From assembly GCA_039029135.1 (NCBI GenBank), contig JBCCGT010000005.1, positions 124,001 to 188,000 of the forward strand: a stretch of 64,000 bases of DNA, in the 5' to 3' direction. This DNA comes from JALZVT01 sp039029135. GTDB lineage: Bacteria > Pseudomonadota > Gammaproteobacteria > Pseudomonadales > Azotimanducaceae. The position numbers and the translations under genes were made by a program. Shown here piece after piece: positions 25,016 to 33,071 of the stretch. The notes below the pieces were generated by a model, which worked only from the letters and a program-made list of their open reading frames with translations, did not search any database and had not been told where the DNA came from. Each line of letters begins with the position of its first letter. The first letter of the stretch is position 1.

Positions 25016-26101
25016 CTACATGCCGCCGAACTTGAGGCCGAAGGACCAGGCGTCTCTGGGCTGCGCATAGTCCGCCAGGTTCGCTAGCGATCCAGCGTGG
25101 TAAGCCACGTACGGCTGCAGCAAGAGACCGAATACCTTGAACGGGTAGGTGATCGAAAGGTCGATCGAACCATCGTCCACACCCGCATCGCCCGCCGTCG
25201 CCGTCGCGCTGAAGACCATATGTTCCGCCACATCGATGAACGGCACCCGTACGGTCTTGTCGAGTTTCAGCCGGTAACGATAAAAGTCCGCGACCTCGTC
25301 GATGCCTTCGTTTGGCCCCCAGCTAATCAGGTTGTCCCCGTCGCTCCAGATGTACGGGTTGTACTGAGCATAGAGATCCCAGCAGCCGCGCACGCAGCGA
25401 CCGGTATCCGGATCAACGCTTTCTGGCTTGCCGAGTCGGAGACCGGCCTGGACGGAGACGAAGTTCAGGCCGTGACCGACCTGGTCGAACCGATCGTCAC
25501 CGGGATTGATCTCGTACAGTTCCGCGAGCGTACGACCTTGTTCATCGACGAACTCCTCCGGATCGATCGTCTGTCCATTCGATAAATGCTGGATCGCAAT
25601 ACCCCAGTACCGTAGCGAGATGGCGCCGTTGTTGATGTCGTCGAAGTATTTGTTCAGATGGATAGACGGATTTAGAAATCTGGGCAGGAAAGGATCAGAC
25701 GGTCGGGTGCCCAGATAGAAGTCGAACGTGCCGTTGAAAGCGATGAACGCCTCGTACCCACGATGGCATTTCACTTTCTCCTCGAACAGGCTCGAGTATC
25801 TCGAACATTCGGGCGGCGTAAGGGCGTACTTGAACGAGAGCCTCGCCTCCACCGAGCGCTCGTCGCCGTCTGTGTCCTGATAGACCAGATAGGTTGGCTC
25901 GAACGGTAGCAGCCTGCCAGCCACACGGCTGGCAAACAGGCTATTGTCTTTATCGAGAACGGCTTCGGATGGCGGCTCGGCTGCATCAGGTGCCGCTGCT
26001 TCGGTTGCTGCCTGTGCGGCGAAACAGGTCAACAGGGCGGCGAGATAGATCAGTCGTGCGGCGACAGCGCGCGCAAAGGAGTCGTCAGAGATCATCAGCA
26101 T
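25016..26101 (-). CDS. Outer-membrane phospholipase A (OMPLA/PldA)-like protein
   Basis: 361 residues with a signal peptide ending near residue 31 ('LIYLAALLTCFAAQA'). The OMPLA active-site motif H-x-S-N-G is present as 'AIQHLSNGQ' (His and Ser nucleophile), and Asn in 'VGHGLNFVSVQ' is a plausible third triad member. Alternating hydrophobic strands ('SLRYWGIAIQHL', 'GLNFVSVQAGLRLG', 'WDLYAQYNPYIW', 'SIDLSITYPFKVFGLLLQPYVAYH') and a C-terminal 'WSFGLKFGGM' fit a 12-strand barrel. OMPLA hydrolyses phospholipids in the outer leaflet when the membrane is perturbed, after Ca2+-driven dimerisation. Longer loops than E. coli PldA. Confidence 0.8.
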   Translation of the reverse strand: MLMISDDSFARAVAARLIYLAALLTCFAAQAATEAAAPDAAEPPSEAVLDKDNSLFASRVAGRLLPFEPTYLVYQDTDGDERSVEARLSFKYALTPPECSRYSSLFEEKVKCHRGYEAFIAFNGTFDFYLGTRPSDPFLPRFLNPSIHLNKYFDDINNGAISLRYWGIAIQHLSNGQTIDPEEFVDEQGRTLAELYEINPGDDRFDQVGHGLNFVSVQAGLRLGKPESVDPDTGRCVRGCWDLYAQYNPYIWSDGDNLISWGPNEGIDEVADFYRYRLKLDKTVRVPFIDVAEHMVFSATATAGDAGVDDGSIDLSITYPFKVFGLLLQPYVAYHAGSLANLADYAQPRDAWSFGLKFGGM

Positions 26102-26144
26102 GGATACGCATTCTGTTGTCTACGGCGTACTGTCAGCAGGCGTA

Positions 26145-26166
26145 GTGTTATCTCATGGGATAACAC
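26145..26166. promoter_or_regulatory. Inverted repeat GTGTTATC-N6-GATAACAC upstream of the OMPLA-like gene
   Basis: Perfect 8-base arms (26145-26152 and 26159-26166), 44 bases before the start codon at 26101. Could be an operator or a 5'-leader hairpin. Confidence 0.45.
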
Positions 26167-26336
26167 CGAGCGCGATGGTCGTGCTGTGGCGTCACAAATA
26201 ACCTCGCAGGCCTGCGAACAGGTAGCAGGAACGGTACTTGAGACCCATTCAGGCGGGTAGTCCAGATCGTCCGATCGATGGGCTGCATACCGATTGGCGG
26301 ACCGGAGGGGAGAAACTTCGAACCCGACCCACGAAG

Positions 26337-26426
26337 TGGCGGAGAGGGTGGGATTCGAACCCACGGATCCCGTGAAGGATCACTTGATTTCGAGTCAAGC
26401 CCATTCGGCCGCTCTGGCACCTCTCC
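26337..26426 (-). tRNA. tRNA-Ser (anticodon CGA)
   Basis: Ninety bases including an encoded CCA end. The acceptor stem GGAGAG/CTCTCC, G73 discriminator, a long variable arm, the T-loop GTTCGAATC and an anticodon arm with loop CTCGAAA between CTTGA and TCAAG are all visible on the minus strand. It reads UCG codons, frequent in this high-GC genome. Confidence 0.95.
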
Positions 26427-26565
26427 GGGCGGGGTGGGTCACGGTGATTCACCGCTGTGCCCGTTCTACGAGCGACCCGGTCGGGCGCAGCCCTGGCTCG
26501 GTGTTTCAGGCAGAACCTTGGTAGAAAAGGTGCGCCACCGGGCTGTGTTAGGCTGCGCCGACGAA

Positions 26566-26652
26566 TGGTGCCGAGGAGAGGACTTGAACCTCCACGGGGT
26601 TGCCCCCACTAGCACCTGAAGCTAGCGTGTCTACCAATTTCACCACCTCGGC
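26566..26652 (-). tRNA. tRNA-Leu (anticodon CAG)
   Basis: Eighty-seven bases with encoded CCA. Acceptor stem GCCGAGG with CCTCGGC, D-arm GGTGAAATTGGTAGACAC, anticodon loop TTCAGGT between CTAGC and GCTAG, a long variable arm with GGGGGCAACCCC and T-loop GTTCAAGTC identify it. CUG is the major leucine codon here. It lies 139 bases from tRNA-Ser, on the same strand. Confidence 0.95.
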
Positions 26653-26700
26653 GTGAAGCGGGTGGGCGACATTACTTAAGCCCCTTTAGGTTGTCAATTC

Positions 26701-28887
26701 TTGGCCAAGCGCCCCTCTTCCAAGCCCAAAACCGGGCCAAAAAACTCGTCTCGCAGCCCCCGCGGCGGTAGCGCGAAACGCCCCAAAGACGGGGCAACGA
26801 ACCGTTCCGGCGGCGACGCCTCGGCCGCCACGGTGCTGGATTTCGTTGCCGCAAGCGCGAAGGGTCGGCCGGTCGACTGGCATGCCTTCAAGGCCCGCTT
26901 CGGCTCCTCCAAGCGCCTGCGTAACGTGCTCAAGGGCCTGCTGCGCACCGGTCAGCTCGAGCAGGACGGCGCGGGTCGCTATCACCTGCCGGGCAAGGCC
27001 GGCGCCGGGCTGACCGCAGCGGTCGAGGCCGATGCGGGGGGGCGCGGCCGCCTGCTCGGCAAGCGACTGTCGCGTGACGGCCTCGCGGCACGGCCCGGGG
27101 ACGTCGTCGAATACGTGGTCGAGGGCGACGAGATTCGCGTGCTCGATATTCTGGAGCACGCCGCGACCCCGGTAATCGGCGTGCTCACCCGCACGCGCTG
27201 GGGCGGCTATATCACCAGTCTGGCGCCTGAGTATCGCGGTCGCGTCGCGATCGAAGACGTGCCGGCCGGCATCCCCGATGGCACGACTGTCAGCGTTAGG
27301 GTCACCGATCGGGATCGTCGCGGTCTGCGTGGCAACCTGCTCGACGTGGTGGCGGCGCCGGACGTGGCCGACGCGGCGGCCGAGAGCCTACTGGCCGCAC
27401 ACCGGGTGCCGGTGGCGTTTCCCGAGGACGCCCTGGAACAGGCGGCAGACCTGCCCGAGAAGATCCAGACGGGCCGCTATCGATCGCGGCTCGATCTGCG
27501 CGAGACGCCGTTAGTGACCATCGACGGCGCCGACGCCCGCGACTTCGACGACGCGGTGTATGCCGAGCCGCACGCGGACGGCGGCTGGCGGCTGCTCGTC
27601 GCCATCGCGGATGTCGCGCACTACGTGCGGCCCGGCGCGCCGCTCGATAACTCGGCGCGCGAGCGCGGCACCAGCGTCTATCTGCCCCATCGCGTCGTGC
27701 CCATGCTGCCCGAAAAGATCTCCAACGGTCTGTGCTCGCTGGTGCCGAACCAGGCGCGCCTGGCGCTGGTCTGCGAGGTGCACATCACCCGCAACGGACA
27801 GCTCGGCGACTATGCGTTCCACGAGGCGCTGATTCGGTCCTGGGCGCGGCTTACCTATACCCGCGTCGCCGAATGGATCGAGCAGCGCGACAAGCTGGCG
27901 GAGTTCGAAGGGGGCGAGCGCATCCGCAAGAGCCTCACGCATCTGCACGCTATGTTTCGCGCGCTGGTCAAGGCGCGTGAGAAGCGCGGCGCGCTGGAGT
28001 TCGAGACCCGCTCGGGTCGACTCGTGCTCGAAAACGGGCGGGTCGCCTCTATCGAAGAGGTGACGCGCAACGACGCCCACCGGCTGATCGAGGAGGCGAT
28101 GATCGCCGCCAACGTCTGCGCGGCGCGGTTCATCGCGAGCCGCGACGCCCGGGCGCTGTATCGCGTCCACGAGCCGCCGCAGCATGAGAAGAAGGAGGTG
28201 CTGCGCGACGCGCTCGCCTTCGCGGGGATACGCGCCCGCGAGCTGCCGAGCGAGCCGAAGGCGCTGGCGAAGCTGCTGGCGCCGGTGCGCGGTCGCAAGG
28301 ACGCCTGGCTGATCAACAATCTGCTGCTGCGCGCGATGAGCCAGGCCTGCTATCAGCCGGAGAATCGTGGCCACTTCGGGCTCGCGCTGACCGAATACAT
28401 GCACTTCACGTCCCCGATCCGCCGCTATCCCGATCTGATCGTGCACCGGGTGGTGAAGGCGCTGGTGCGCGGCAAGCGGCCGCCGCTGCAGGGCTTCGAC
28501 GCGCTCGTGCAGATGGGCGAGTCCACCAGCGGCACCGAGCGCCGCGCAGAGGAGGTCGAGCGCGGCGTCTCCGCCTGGCTGAAGTGCGAGCATCTCACCG
28601 CCCGCATCGGCGAGACCTTTCAGGGCATCGTCGTCGGCGTGGCGGACTTCGGCCTATTCGTCGAGCTCGACGGCTATTTCGTGCAGGGGCTGGTGCACGT
28701 GTCGAACCTCGGCGAGGACTACTACGAGTACGTCGCCGCCGCGCAGGCGCTGGTCGGCGAACGCAGTGGATCGCGCTTTGCCCTCGGCGACGAATTCGAG
28801 GTGCGCCTGGAGGGCACGGAGCCTGCGCAGGGACGGCTGGATCTGTCCCTGGCGAGCAAGCCGCGCGGCCGCCGCAGGCGGCGATGA
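26701..28887 (+). CDS. rnr: Ribonuclease R
   Basis: 728 residues from a TTG start at 26701 ('MAKRPSSKPK'); no better in-frame start exists downstream before conserved sequence. Order: basic N-terminal tail, winged-helix (about 40-100), two cold-shock OB domains, the RNB catalytic domain with the metal-binding Asp cluster 'DGADARDFDDAVYAE' (about 272-286) and 'HFTSPIRRYPDLIVHRV', and an S1 domain ('GIVVGVADFGLFVELDG') with a short Arg-rich tail. RNase R is a processive 3'-5' exonuclease that unwinds structured RNA. Its last codons overlap rlmB (ATGA). The tail is much shorter than in E. coli. Confidence 0.96.
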   Translation: MAKRPSSKPKTGPKNSSRSPRGGSAKRPKDGATNRSGGDASAATVLDFVAASAKGRPVDWHAFKARFGSSKRLRNVLKGLLRTGQLEQDGAGRYHLPGKAGAGLTAAVEADAGGRGRLLGKRLSRDGLAARPGDVVEYVVEGDEIRVLDILEHAATPVIGVLTRTRWGGYITSLAPEYRGRVAIEDVPAGIPDGTTVSVRVTDRDRRGLRGNLLDVVAAPDVADAAAESLLAAHRVPVAFPEDALEQAADLPEKIQTGRYRSRLDLRETPLVTIDGADARDFDDAVYAEPHADGGWRLLVAIADVAHYVRPGAPLDNSARERGTSVYLPHRVVPMLPEKISNGLCSLVPNQARLALVCEVHITRNGQLGDYAFHEALIRSWARLTYTRVAEWIEQRDKLAEFEGGERIRKSLTHLHAMFRALVKAREKRGALEFETRSGRLVLENGRVASIEEVTRNDAHRLIEEAMIAANVCAARFIASRDARALYRVHEPPQHEKKEVLRDALAFAGIRARELPSEPKALAKLLAPVRGRKDAWLINNLLLRAMSQACYQPENRGHFGLALTEYMHFTSPIRRYPDLIVHRVVKALVRGKRPPLQGFDALVQMGESTSGTERRAEEVERGVSAWLKCEHLTARIGETFQGIVVGVADFGLFVELDGYFVQGLVHVSNLGEDYYEYVAAAQALVGERSGSRFALGDEFEVRLEGTEPAQGRLDLSLASKPRGRRRRR

Positions 28888-29651
28888 ACGCGGGCGCCGA
28901 GTCCGGCGATCTGGTCGGCGGTCCGCACGCCGTGCTCGCGCTGCTGGACGCCGACGAGCCGCGCGCGTCGCGCATCTGGGTGCAGAAGGCGCCTCGCTCG
29001 GGCCGCCTCGCGGAGATCGTCGATGCCGCCCGGCGCGCGGGCGTGCCCTTCGACCTGGTGGAACGTGCCTGGCTCGACCGACGGGCCGGGGGGCTGCGCC
29101 ACCAGGGCGTGCTCGCGCAGGTGCGCCCGGTGGTGCTGGCCGACGAGGCCGGGCTGCTCGCGCACATCGACGCGTCGCTTGGCGCCGATTCCGGCCGCGT
29201 CCTGCTGCTGGTCCTCGACGAGATTCAGGATGCGCGCAACCTCGGCGCCTGCCTGCGCAGCGCCGACGCGGCGGGCGTCACCGCGATCGTCCTGCCCAAG
29301 CGCCGCTCGGCGCCACTGAACGCGGCGGCGTCCAAGGCGGCGGCCGGCGCGCTGGAACAGCTCTTCATTGCCGAAGTCACCAACCTGACCCGCACCCTCA
29401 AGGCACTGAAGGAGCGAGGCGTGTGGGTCTTCGGCGCGGCCGCGGACGGCGCGCAGCGATTCGATCAGGCGGATTTCTCGGCACCTACGGCGCTGGTGCT
29501 CGGCAGCGAGGGCAAGGGCGTTCGGCGCCTGGTACGGGAACAGTGCGATGCGCTGGTCAGCCTGCCGATGGCCGGCAGCGTAGCCAGCCTCAACGTCTCC
29601 GTCGCGACCGGCATCCTGCTGTTCGAGGTCGTGCGTCAGCGACTCGACTGA
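28884..29651 (+). CDS. rlmB: 23S rRNA (guanosine-2'-O-)-methyltransferase RlmB
   Basis: 255 residues from an ATG overlapping the rnr stop by four bases, the classical rnr-rlmB arrangement. N-terminal substrate-binding domain with 'LVGGPHAVLALL', then a SPOUT knot: motif 1 'DEIQDARNLGACLRSADAAG' (28 bases of code after the linker), motif 2 'LVLGSEGKGVRRL' and motif 3 'PMAGSVASLNVSVATGILLFE'. These motifs bind S-adenosylmethionine in the deep trefoil knot. The enzyme methylates G2251 (E. coli numbering) of 23S rRNA. Confidence 0.95.
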   Translation: MNAGAESGDLVGGPHAVLALLDADEPRASRIWVQKAPRSGRLAEIVDAARRAGVPFDLVERAWLDRRAGGLRHQGVLAQVRPVVLADEAGLLAHIDASLGADSGRVLLLVLDEIQDARNLGACLRSADAAGVTAIVLPKRRSAPLNAAASKAAAGALEQLFIAEVTNLTRTLKALKERGVWVFGAAADGAQRFDQADFSAPTALVLGSEGKGVRRLVREQCDALVSLPMAGSVASLNVSVATGILLFEVVRQRLD

Positions 29652-29658
29652 GCCTGGT

Positions 29659-31440
29659 TTAGTTCGGCTGCGGGCCGACGAGGCCTAGCGCTGCATCGAT
29701 CAGCTCTTCCGCGGCGAACGGCTTGAGCAGCAGCGTCGCGTCAGCCATCGACTCTACCCAGTCGAGCGGCTGCATGCTCGGGCCGGTACAGACCAGAACC
29801 GGTATCAAGCCGTGCGTCGCGCGTATCCGCTCCAGCGCCTCGCGCGCCGGCAGCCCCGGCATTAGGACATCCATCACGATCAGATCCGGGCAGGTCTGAT
29901 CGCAGCGTGCGATCGCCGCGTCGCCGTCCGACGCCTCGACGACGTCAAAGCCCACGCCCCGCAGCAGGGTTGCCGTGACCTCGCGCACCGCCGGCTCGTC
30001 GTCGACGACCAGCGCCAGCAGTTCCCGCGCCTGCGCCCGGGCGACTGGGCGGGCCGGCGCTGCGGTCGTGTCTGCGGCGGACGCCTGTGGCCGCGGCAGG
30101 CTGAAGACGAACAGGTCGTCGCCCTCGGCGTCGCTCGTGAACGTCAGCTCGCCGCCGATGTCGGCGAGCGCCTGCTGGGTTTCGGACAGATTCACCAGAA
30201 ACGGCTGCAGCTCGATGCTGCGCTCGCCGCGCTGGGCGCGCGTCGTGTCCCGGATGATCAGCCTTACCCTGCGCGCCTGTCGCGTATCGATGCTCAACCG
30301 CAGCTGCACGGCGGCCTCGTGATCGTGCAGGGCGACGATGTGCATCAGCAGTCGCGCCAGCAGGTGCTGTGCCGCGCCCTTGGGCGCGTGCACCTCGCGC
30401 CGCACCGGGCTCGCATCGGCGGCGTCGCCGCGAAACACGATGCGCGCATCCTCGGCGACGGCGCGGCGAATCACCGTGACCAGCTCCTCGGTTGCCAGTG
30501 CGAAGTCATAGCGCTCGGCCTTAAGTGAACGCGGACCGGTCAGCGCGCCAACGTGCTGGGCGAGGCCCGCAGCGCGCCGGGTGGCCTGCTGGATTGCGTC
30601 GACCTGGTGTTGTTGCTGGTGCGTCAGATCGGTGGCGGCCAACATCGCCGCGTTACCCGAGATGGGCATCAGCACGTTGTTGAAGTCGTTCAGCAGGCCG
30701 CTCGAAAAACGGGCCAGGCTCGCGAGCCGTTGGTTCACGCTGTTGCGTTGCTGCAGCGCGAATCGCTGCAGCGCCTCTTCCTGCAGTCGGGCGCGGAACT
30801 CGCGATCGGTCGCGGTCAGGTACAGCATGCGTTTCTGTTCTCTGCGCTTGTAGCCCAGCACGATCGCCGTCGCGAGCAGGCCGATCGCGAAGCCGCCGAT
30901 CTCGCTGTGATGGGTCGCGAGACTCCAGCCCTGTATCTTGAATGCGATGCCGAGGCTGGTCAGCTGAACGCCGACCGTGGCGGCAAGCCAGATGCGATTG
31001 GGGAACAGCAGCGTCACGCAGATGAACACCAGCGGCAGCAGCGCCAGCGTCCTCGGGGTGAGCGTGGGGTGGGTCGCGTTAATGAACGCGACGTTGATGG
31101 CCGCCAGCGTAATGATTGCGCTGACCAACGGCAGCCCGACCGCGTGGCGTTTGCCGGGCAGCAGGTGCCACAGACGCAGGGCGACGCAGACCGCCGCGGC
31201 GCCGACATTCACCAGATCGATACGGCTGCCGAAGTTGCCGGCCACGAAGGCGAGCAACGGCGGAACGCTCAGCCCCACCGCGACCAGCAGCGTGGCCGTT
31301 CCATAGGTGGGACGCAGACGCGTGACATAGTCGGTCTCGGCCGCCTGCATCAGCTCCGCGGAGGGCTGTGGATTGGGTTGTCTGGCTACCGTCACGTTGG
31401 CTTGCGGACCTGCAGGGTCCAGTCGGGTGGATCTGGTCAA
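29659..31440 (-). CDS. Hybrid sensor-kinase-like protein: membrane domain, Asn-substituted DHp, C-terminal receiver
   Basis: 593 residues. Residues 46-200 hold about six membrane helices; a helical linker leads to 'LARFSSGLLNDFNNVLMPISG', where the hybrid-kinase motif would be H-D-F-N-N and the phosphoacceptor His is Asn251. The ATPase-like region (350-450) lacks clear N, G1 and G2 boxes. The receiver domain (about 467-590) is intact: acidic pair in 'LVVDDEP', phosphoacceptor Asp in 'DLIVMDVLMPG', Thr in 'VLVCTG', Lys in 'LLLKPF'. It may therefore be a receiver driven by another kinase (inference). It is convergent with rlmB, 7 bases apart. Confidence 0.8.
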   Translation of the reverse strand: MTRSTRLDPAGPQANVTVARQPNPQPSAELMQAAETDYVTRLRPTYGTATLLVAVGLSVPPLLAFVAGNFGSRIDLVNVGAAAVCVALRLWHLLPGKRHAVGLPLVSAIITLAAINVAFINATHPTLTPRTLALLPLVFICVTLLFPNRIWLAATVGVQLTSLGIAFKIQGWSLATHHSEIGGFAIGLLATAIVLGYKRREQKRMLYLTATDREFRARLQEEALQRFALQQRNSVNQRLASLARFSSGLLNDFNNVLMPISGNAAMLAATDLTHQQQHQVDAIQQATRRAAGLAQHVGALTGPRSLKAERYDFALATEELVTVIRRAVAEDARIVFRGDAADASPVRREVHAPKGAAQHLLARLLMHIVALHDHEAAVQLRLSIDTRQARRVRLIIRDTTRAQRGERSIELQPFLVNLSETQQALADIGGELTFTSDAEGDDLFVFSLPRPQASAADTTAAPARPVARAQARELLALVVDDEPAVREVTATLLRGVGFDVVEASDGDAAIARCDQTCPDLIVMDVLMPGLPAREALERIRATHGLIPVLVCTGPSMQPLDWVESMADATLLLKPFAAEELIDAALGLVGPQPN

Positions 31441-31490
31441 ACAGTAGAGAATTCATGCGCTGAATTGTCTAGACCGTAAGTGTAACTCCA

Positions 31491-31508
31491 TTGTCAGACA
31501 ATTAATTG
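31491..31508. promoter_or_regulatory. Overlapping palindromes upstream of the hybrid sensor gene
   Basis: TTGTCAGACAA (31491-31501) and CAATTAATTG (31499-31508) are perfect palindromes that share three bases, 51 bases before the hybrid sensor start and in an AT-rich patch unusual for this window. A regulator site or promoter is plausible. Confidence 0.35.
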
Positions 31509-31592
31509 ACAGTCGATATCGGATGGATTCGGTCAGACTCACCTGGATCCCGCACCGATCGCTAGCGACTCGGTTGCGGAGTCTGGTGGAGA

Positions 31593-31621
31593 TTGCAATG
31601 CACACACCGGCCCCCTATCAT
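31593..31621 (+). promoter_or_regulatory. Sigma70-type promoter of the rpsF-rpsR-rplI operon
   Basis: TTGCAA (31593-31598), a 17-base spacer, and TATCAT (31616-31621) match the -35/-10 consensus at 4 and 5 of 6 positions with optimal spacing. The rpsF start is about 108 bases further on, leaving a leader long enough for autoregulation by the S6:S18 complex, which is known in other bacteria; no structure was verified. Confidence 0.55.
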
Positions 31622-31728
31622 TCGCGGCCCTAAATTTCTCCTTGCTCTAGTCGATCGTGATCGCCGCCTGCTGCTTCAACGGCAGCGCAAACGGCGCCAG
31701 CGGCGGGGCAAACCCAGAAGGAGCAGCA

Positions 31729-32166
31729 ATGCGACACTACGAGATCGTTTTTCTCGTGCACCCTGATCAGTCGGATCAGGTGCCCGGCATGGTCGAGCGC
31801 TACGGCGCCCTGATCGAACGCGGCGGCGGCAAGGTGCACCGTAAAGAAGACTGGGGCCGACGCCAGCTCGCTTACCCCATCCTCAAGGTTCACAAGGCGC
31901 ACTACGTATTGCTGAACATCGAGGTCAACGCCGACACCCTGGCCGAACTCGAGTCCGCTTTCCGCTTCAACGACGCCGTGCTGCGCAACATGGTTGTGCG
32001 CCGTAACGAGGCGATCACGGGCAACTCCAAGATCTACGAGGAAGAGCTCAAAGAGCAGGAAAAGGACCGCGAGCGTGACCGTCGGCGCGAGGAAGAACTC
32101 GCCGCCCGCGCCGCCGCGGCCGCACCGAAGCCCGAGGCCGCACCGGCCGCAGAAGGAGACAGCTAA
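31729..32166 (+). CDS. rpsF: 30S ribosomal protein S6
   Basis: 145 residues from ATG 31729 with AGAAGGAG ahead. The S6 fold is evident: 'MRHYEIVFLVHPDQSDQVPGM', 'KEDWGRRQLAYPILKVHKAHYVLLNIE', 'FRFNDAVLRNMVVRR' in their usual order. S6 binds 16S rRNA with S18 on the platform. A charged, then Ala/Pro-rich C-terminal tail (residues 105-145) extends the protein, as in many proteobacteria. Its TAA overlaps the rpsR start. Confidence 0.97.
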   Translation: MRHYEIVFLVHPDQSDQVPGMVERYGALIERGGGKVHRKEDWGRRQLAYPILKVHKAHYVLLNIEVNADTLAELESAFRFNDAVLRNMVVRRNEAITGNSKIYEEELKEQEKDRERDRRREEELAARAAAAAPKPEAAPAAEGDS

Positions 32167-32393
32167 TGGCTCGCCATTTTCGTCGCAAGAAGTACTGCCG
32201 TTTCACCGCTGAGGGCATCAAAGAGATCGACTACAAGGATCTCGACATCCTGCAGCAGTACGTCACCGAGACCGGCAAGATCGTGCCCAGCCGCATCACC
32301 GGCACCAAGGCGCGCTATCAGCGTCAGCTCGCGACCGCGGTCAAGCGCGCGCGCTACCTGGCGCTGCTGCCTTACACCGACCAGCACGAGTAA
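32166..32393 (+). CDS. rpsR: 30S ribosomal protein S18
   Basis: 75 residues, ATG overlapping the last base of the rpsF stop. Diagnostic 'RRKKYCRFTAEGIKEIDYKD' start, 'LQQYVTETGKIVPSRITGTKARYQRQLATAVKRARYLALLPY' core in two conserved blocks. It pairs with S6 on the 30S platform. Normal length. Confidence 0.98.
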   Translation: MARHFRRKKYCRFTAEGIKEIDYKDLDILQQYVTETGKIVPSRITGTKARYQRQLATAVKRARYLALLPYTDQHE

Positions 32394-32404
32394 GGGATCA
32401 GCCG

Positions 32405-32851
32405 ATGAACGTTATTCTTCTCGAGCGCATCGGTCGGCTCGGTGACCTCGGCGACGAGGTTGTCGTTAAGAGCGGCTTTGCGCGCAATTTTCTGATCCCG
32501 CAGGGCAAGGCCGTGCGCGCCACGGACGCCAATCGTGAGTCCTTTGAGTCCCGGCGCGCCGAGCTGGAAGCGGCAGCGCTCAAGCGCCGCTCTGCCGCAG
32601 AACAGCGCGCCGCCGCGCTGGACGAGCAGTCGGTCACGATCGTTGCCCGCGCCGCCGAGGAAGGCAAGCTGTACGGCAGCGTCGGCACCGCAGAGATCGC
32701 CCAGGCGCTGAGCGACAAGGGCATCGAGGTGTCCAAGGCCGAGGTGCGCCTGCCCGAGGGCGCGATTCGCCAGGTCGGCGAATACGAGGTCGGCGTACAG
32801 ATCGACACCGATATGACCGTGCCGATCGGCGTCACGATCGTCGCGGAGTAG
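32405..32851 (+). CDS. rplI: 50S ribosomal protein L9
   Basis: 148 residues. The N-terminal rRNA-binding domain 'MNVILLERIGRLGDLGDEVV' followed by 'VKSGFARNFLIPQGKA' is canonical, then the long connecting helix (about 40-75) and the C-terminal domain with 'GKLYGSVGTAEIAQAL' and 'EVRLPEGAIRQVGEYEV'. Last gene of the rpsF-rpsR-rplI operon, 11 bases after rpsR. Confidence 0.98.
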   Translation: MNVILLERIGRLGDLGDEVVVKSGFARNFLIPQGKAVRATDANRESFESRRAELEAAALKRRSAAEQRAAALDEQSVTIVARAAEEGKLYGSVGTAEIAQALSDKGIEVSKAEVRLPEGAIRQVGEYEVGVQIDTDMTVPIGVTIVAE

Positions 32852-32874
32852 GTTGGCCGCGCCGGTTGCGCGAA

Positions 32875-32896
32875 CGCGCCGCGGTCACGCGGCGCG
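32875..32896 (+). terminator. GC-rich hairpin after rplI (terminator-like, no T-run)
   Basis: Perfect 9-base stem CGCGCCGCG/CGCGGCGCG with a four-base loop, 24 bases after the rplI stop. No run of T follows, so it may only be a 3'-end protecting stem or an attenuator between rplI and dnaB. The remaining 170 bases to dnaB show no credible gene. Confidence 0.4.
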
Positions 32897-33071
32897 ACTT
32901 GCGACGATAACCGCAGACAATTCCCCTTCGTCGACGTCGACCGAGCCGGAAAGGGCTTGCCGGCCGCCGGCTCGCAAAGCATTCTTCTCTACCGCCTTCT
33001 GCTCGGCCGCGTTCGCGCCGCGTCAACTCGGGCGCCGTGCAACCGTTTAGCTTGAGCCCAGTTTTGCGAAG

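Noticed and set aside
31657..31728. N-terminal extension of rpsF from an upstream ATG
   Set aside because: S6 always begins at MRHYE-like sequence and the Shine-Dalgarno fits the inner ATG.
32853..33050. Small + strand frame (65 codons) between rplI and dnaB
   Set aside because: No ribosome site, low-complexity composition, overlaps the terminator-like hairpin.
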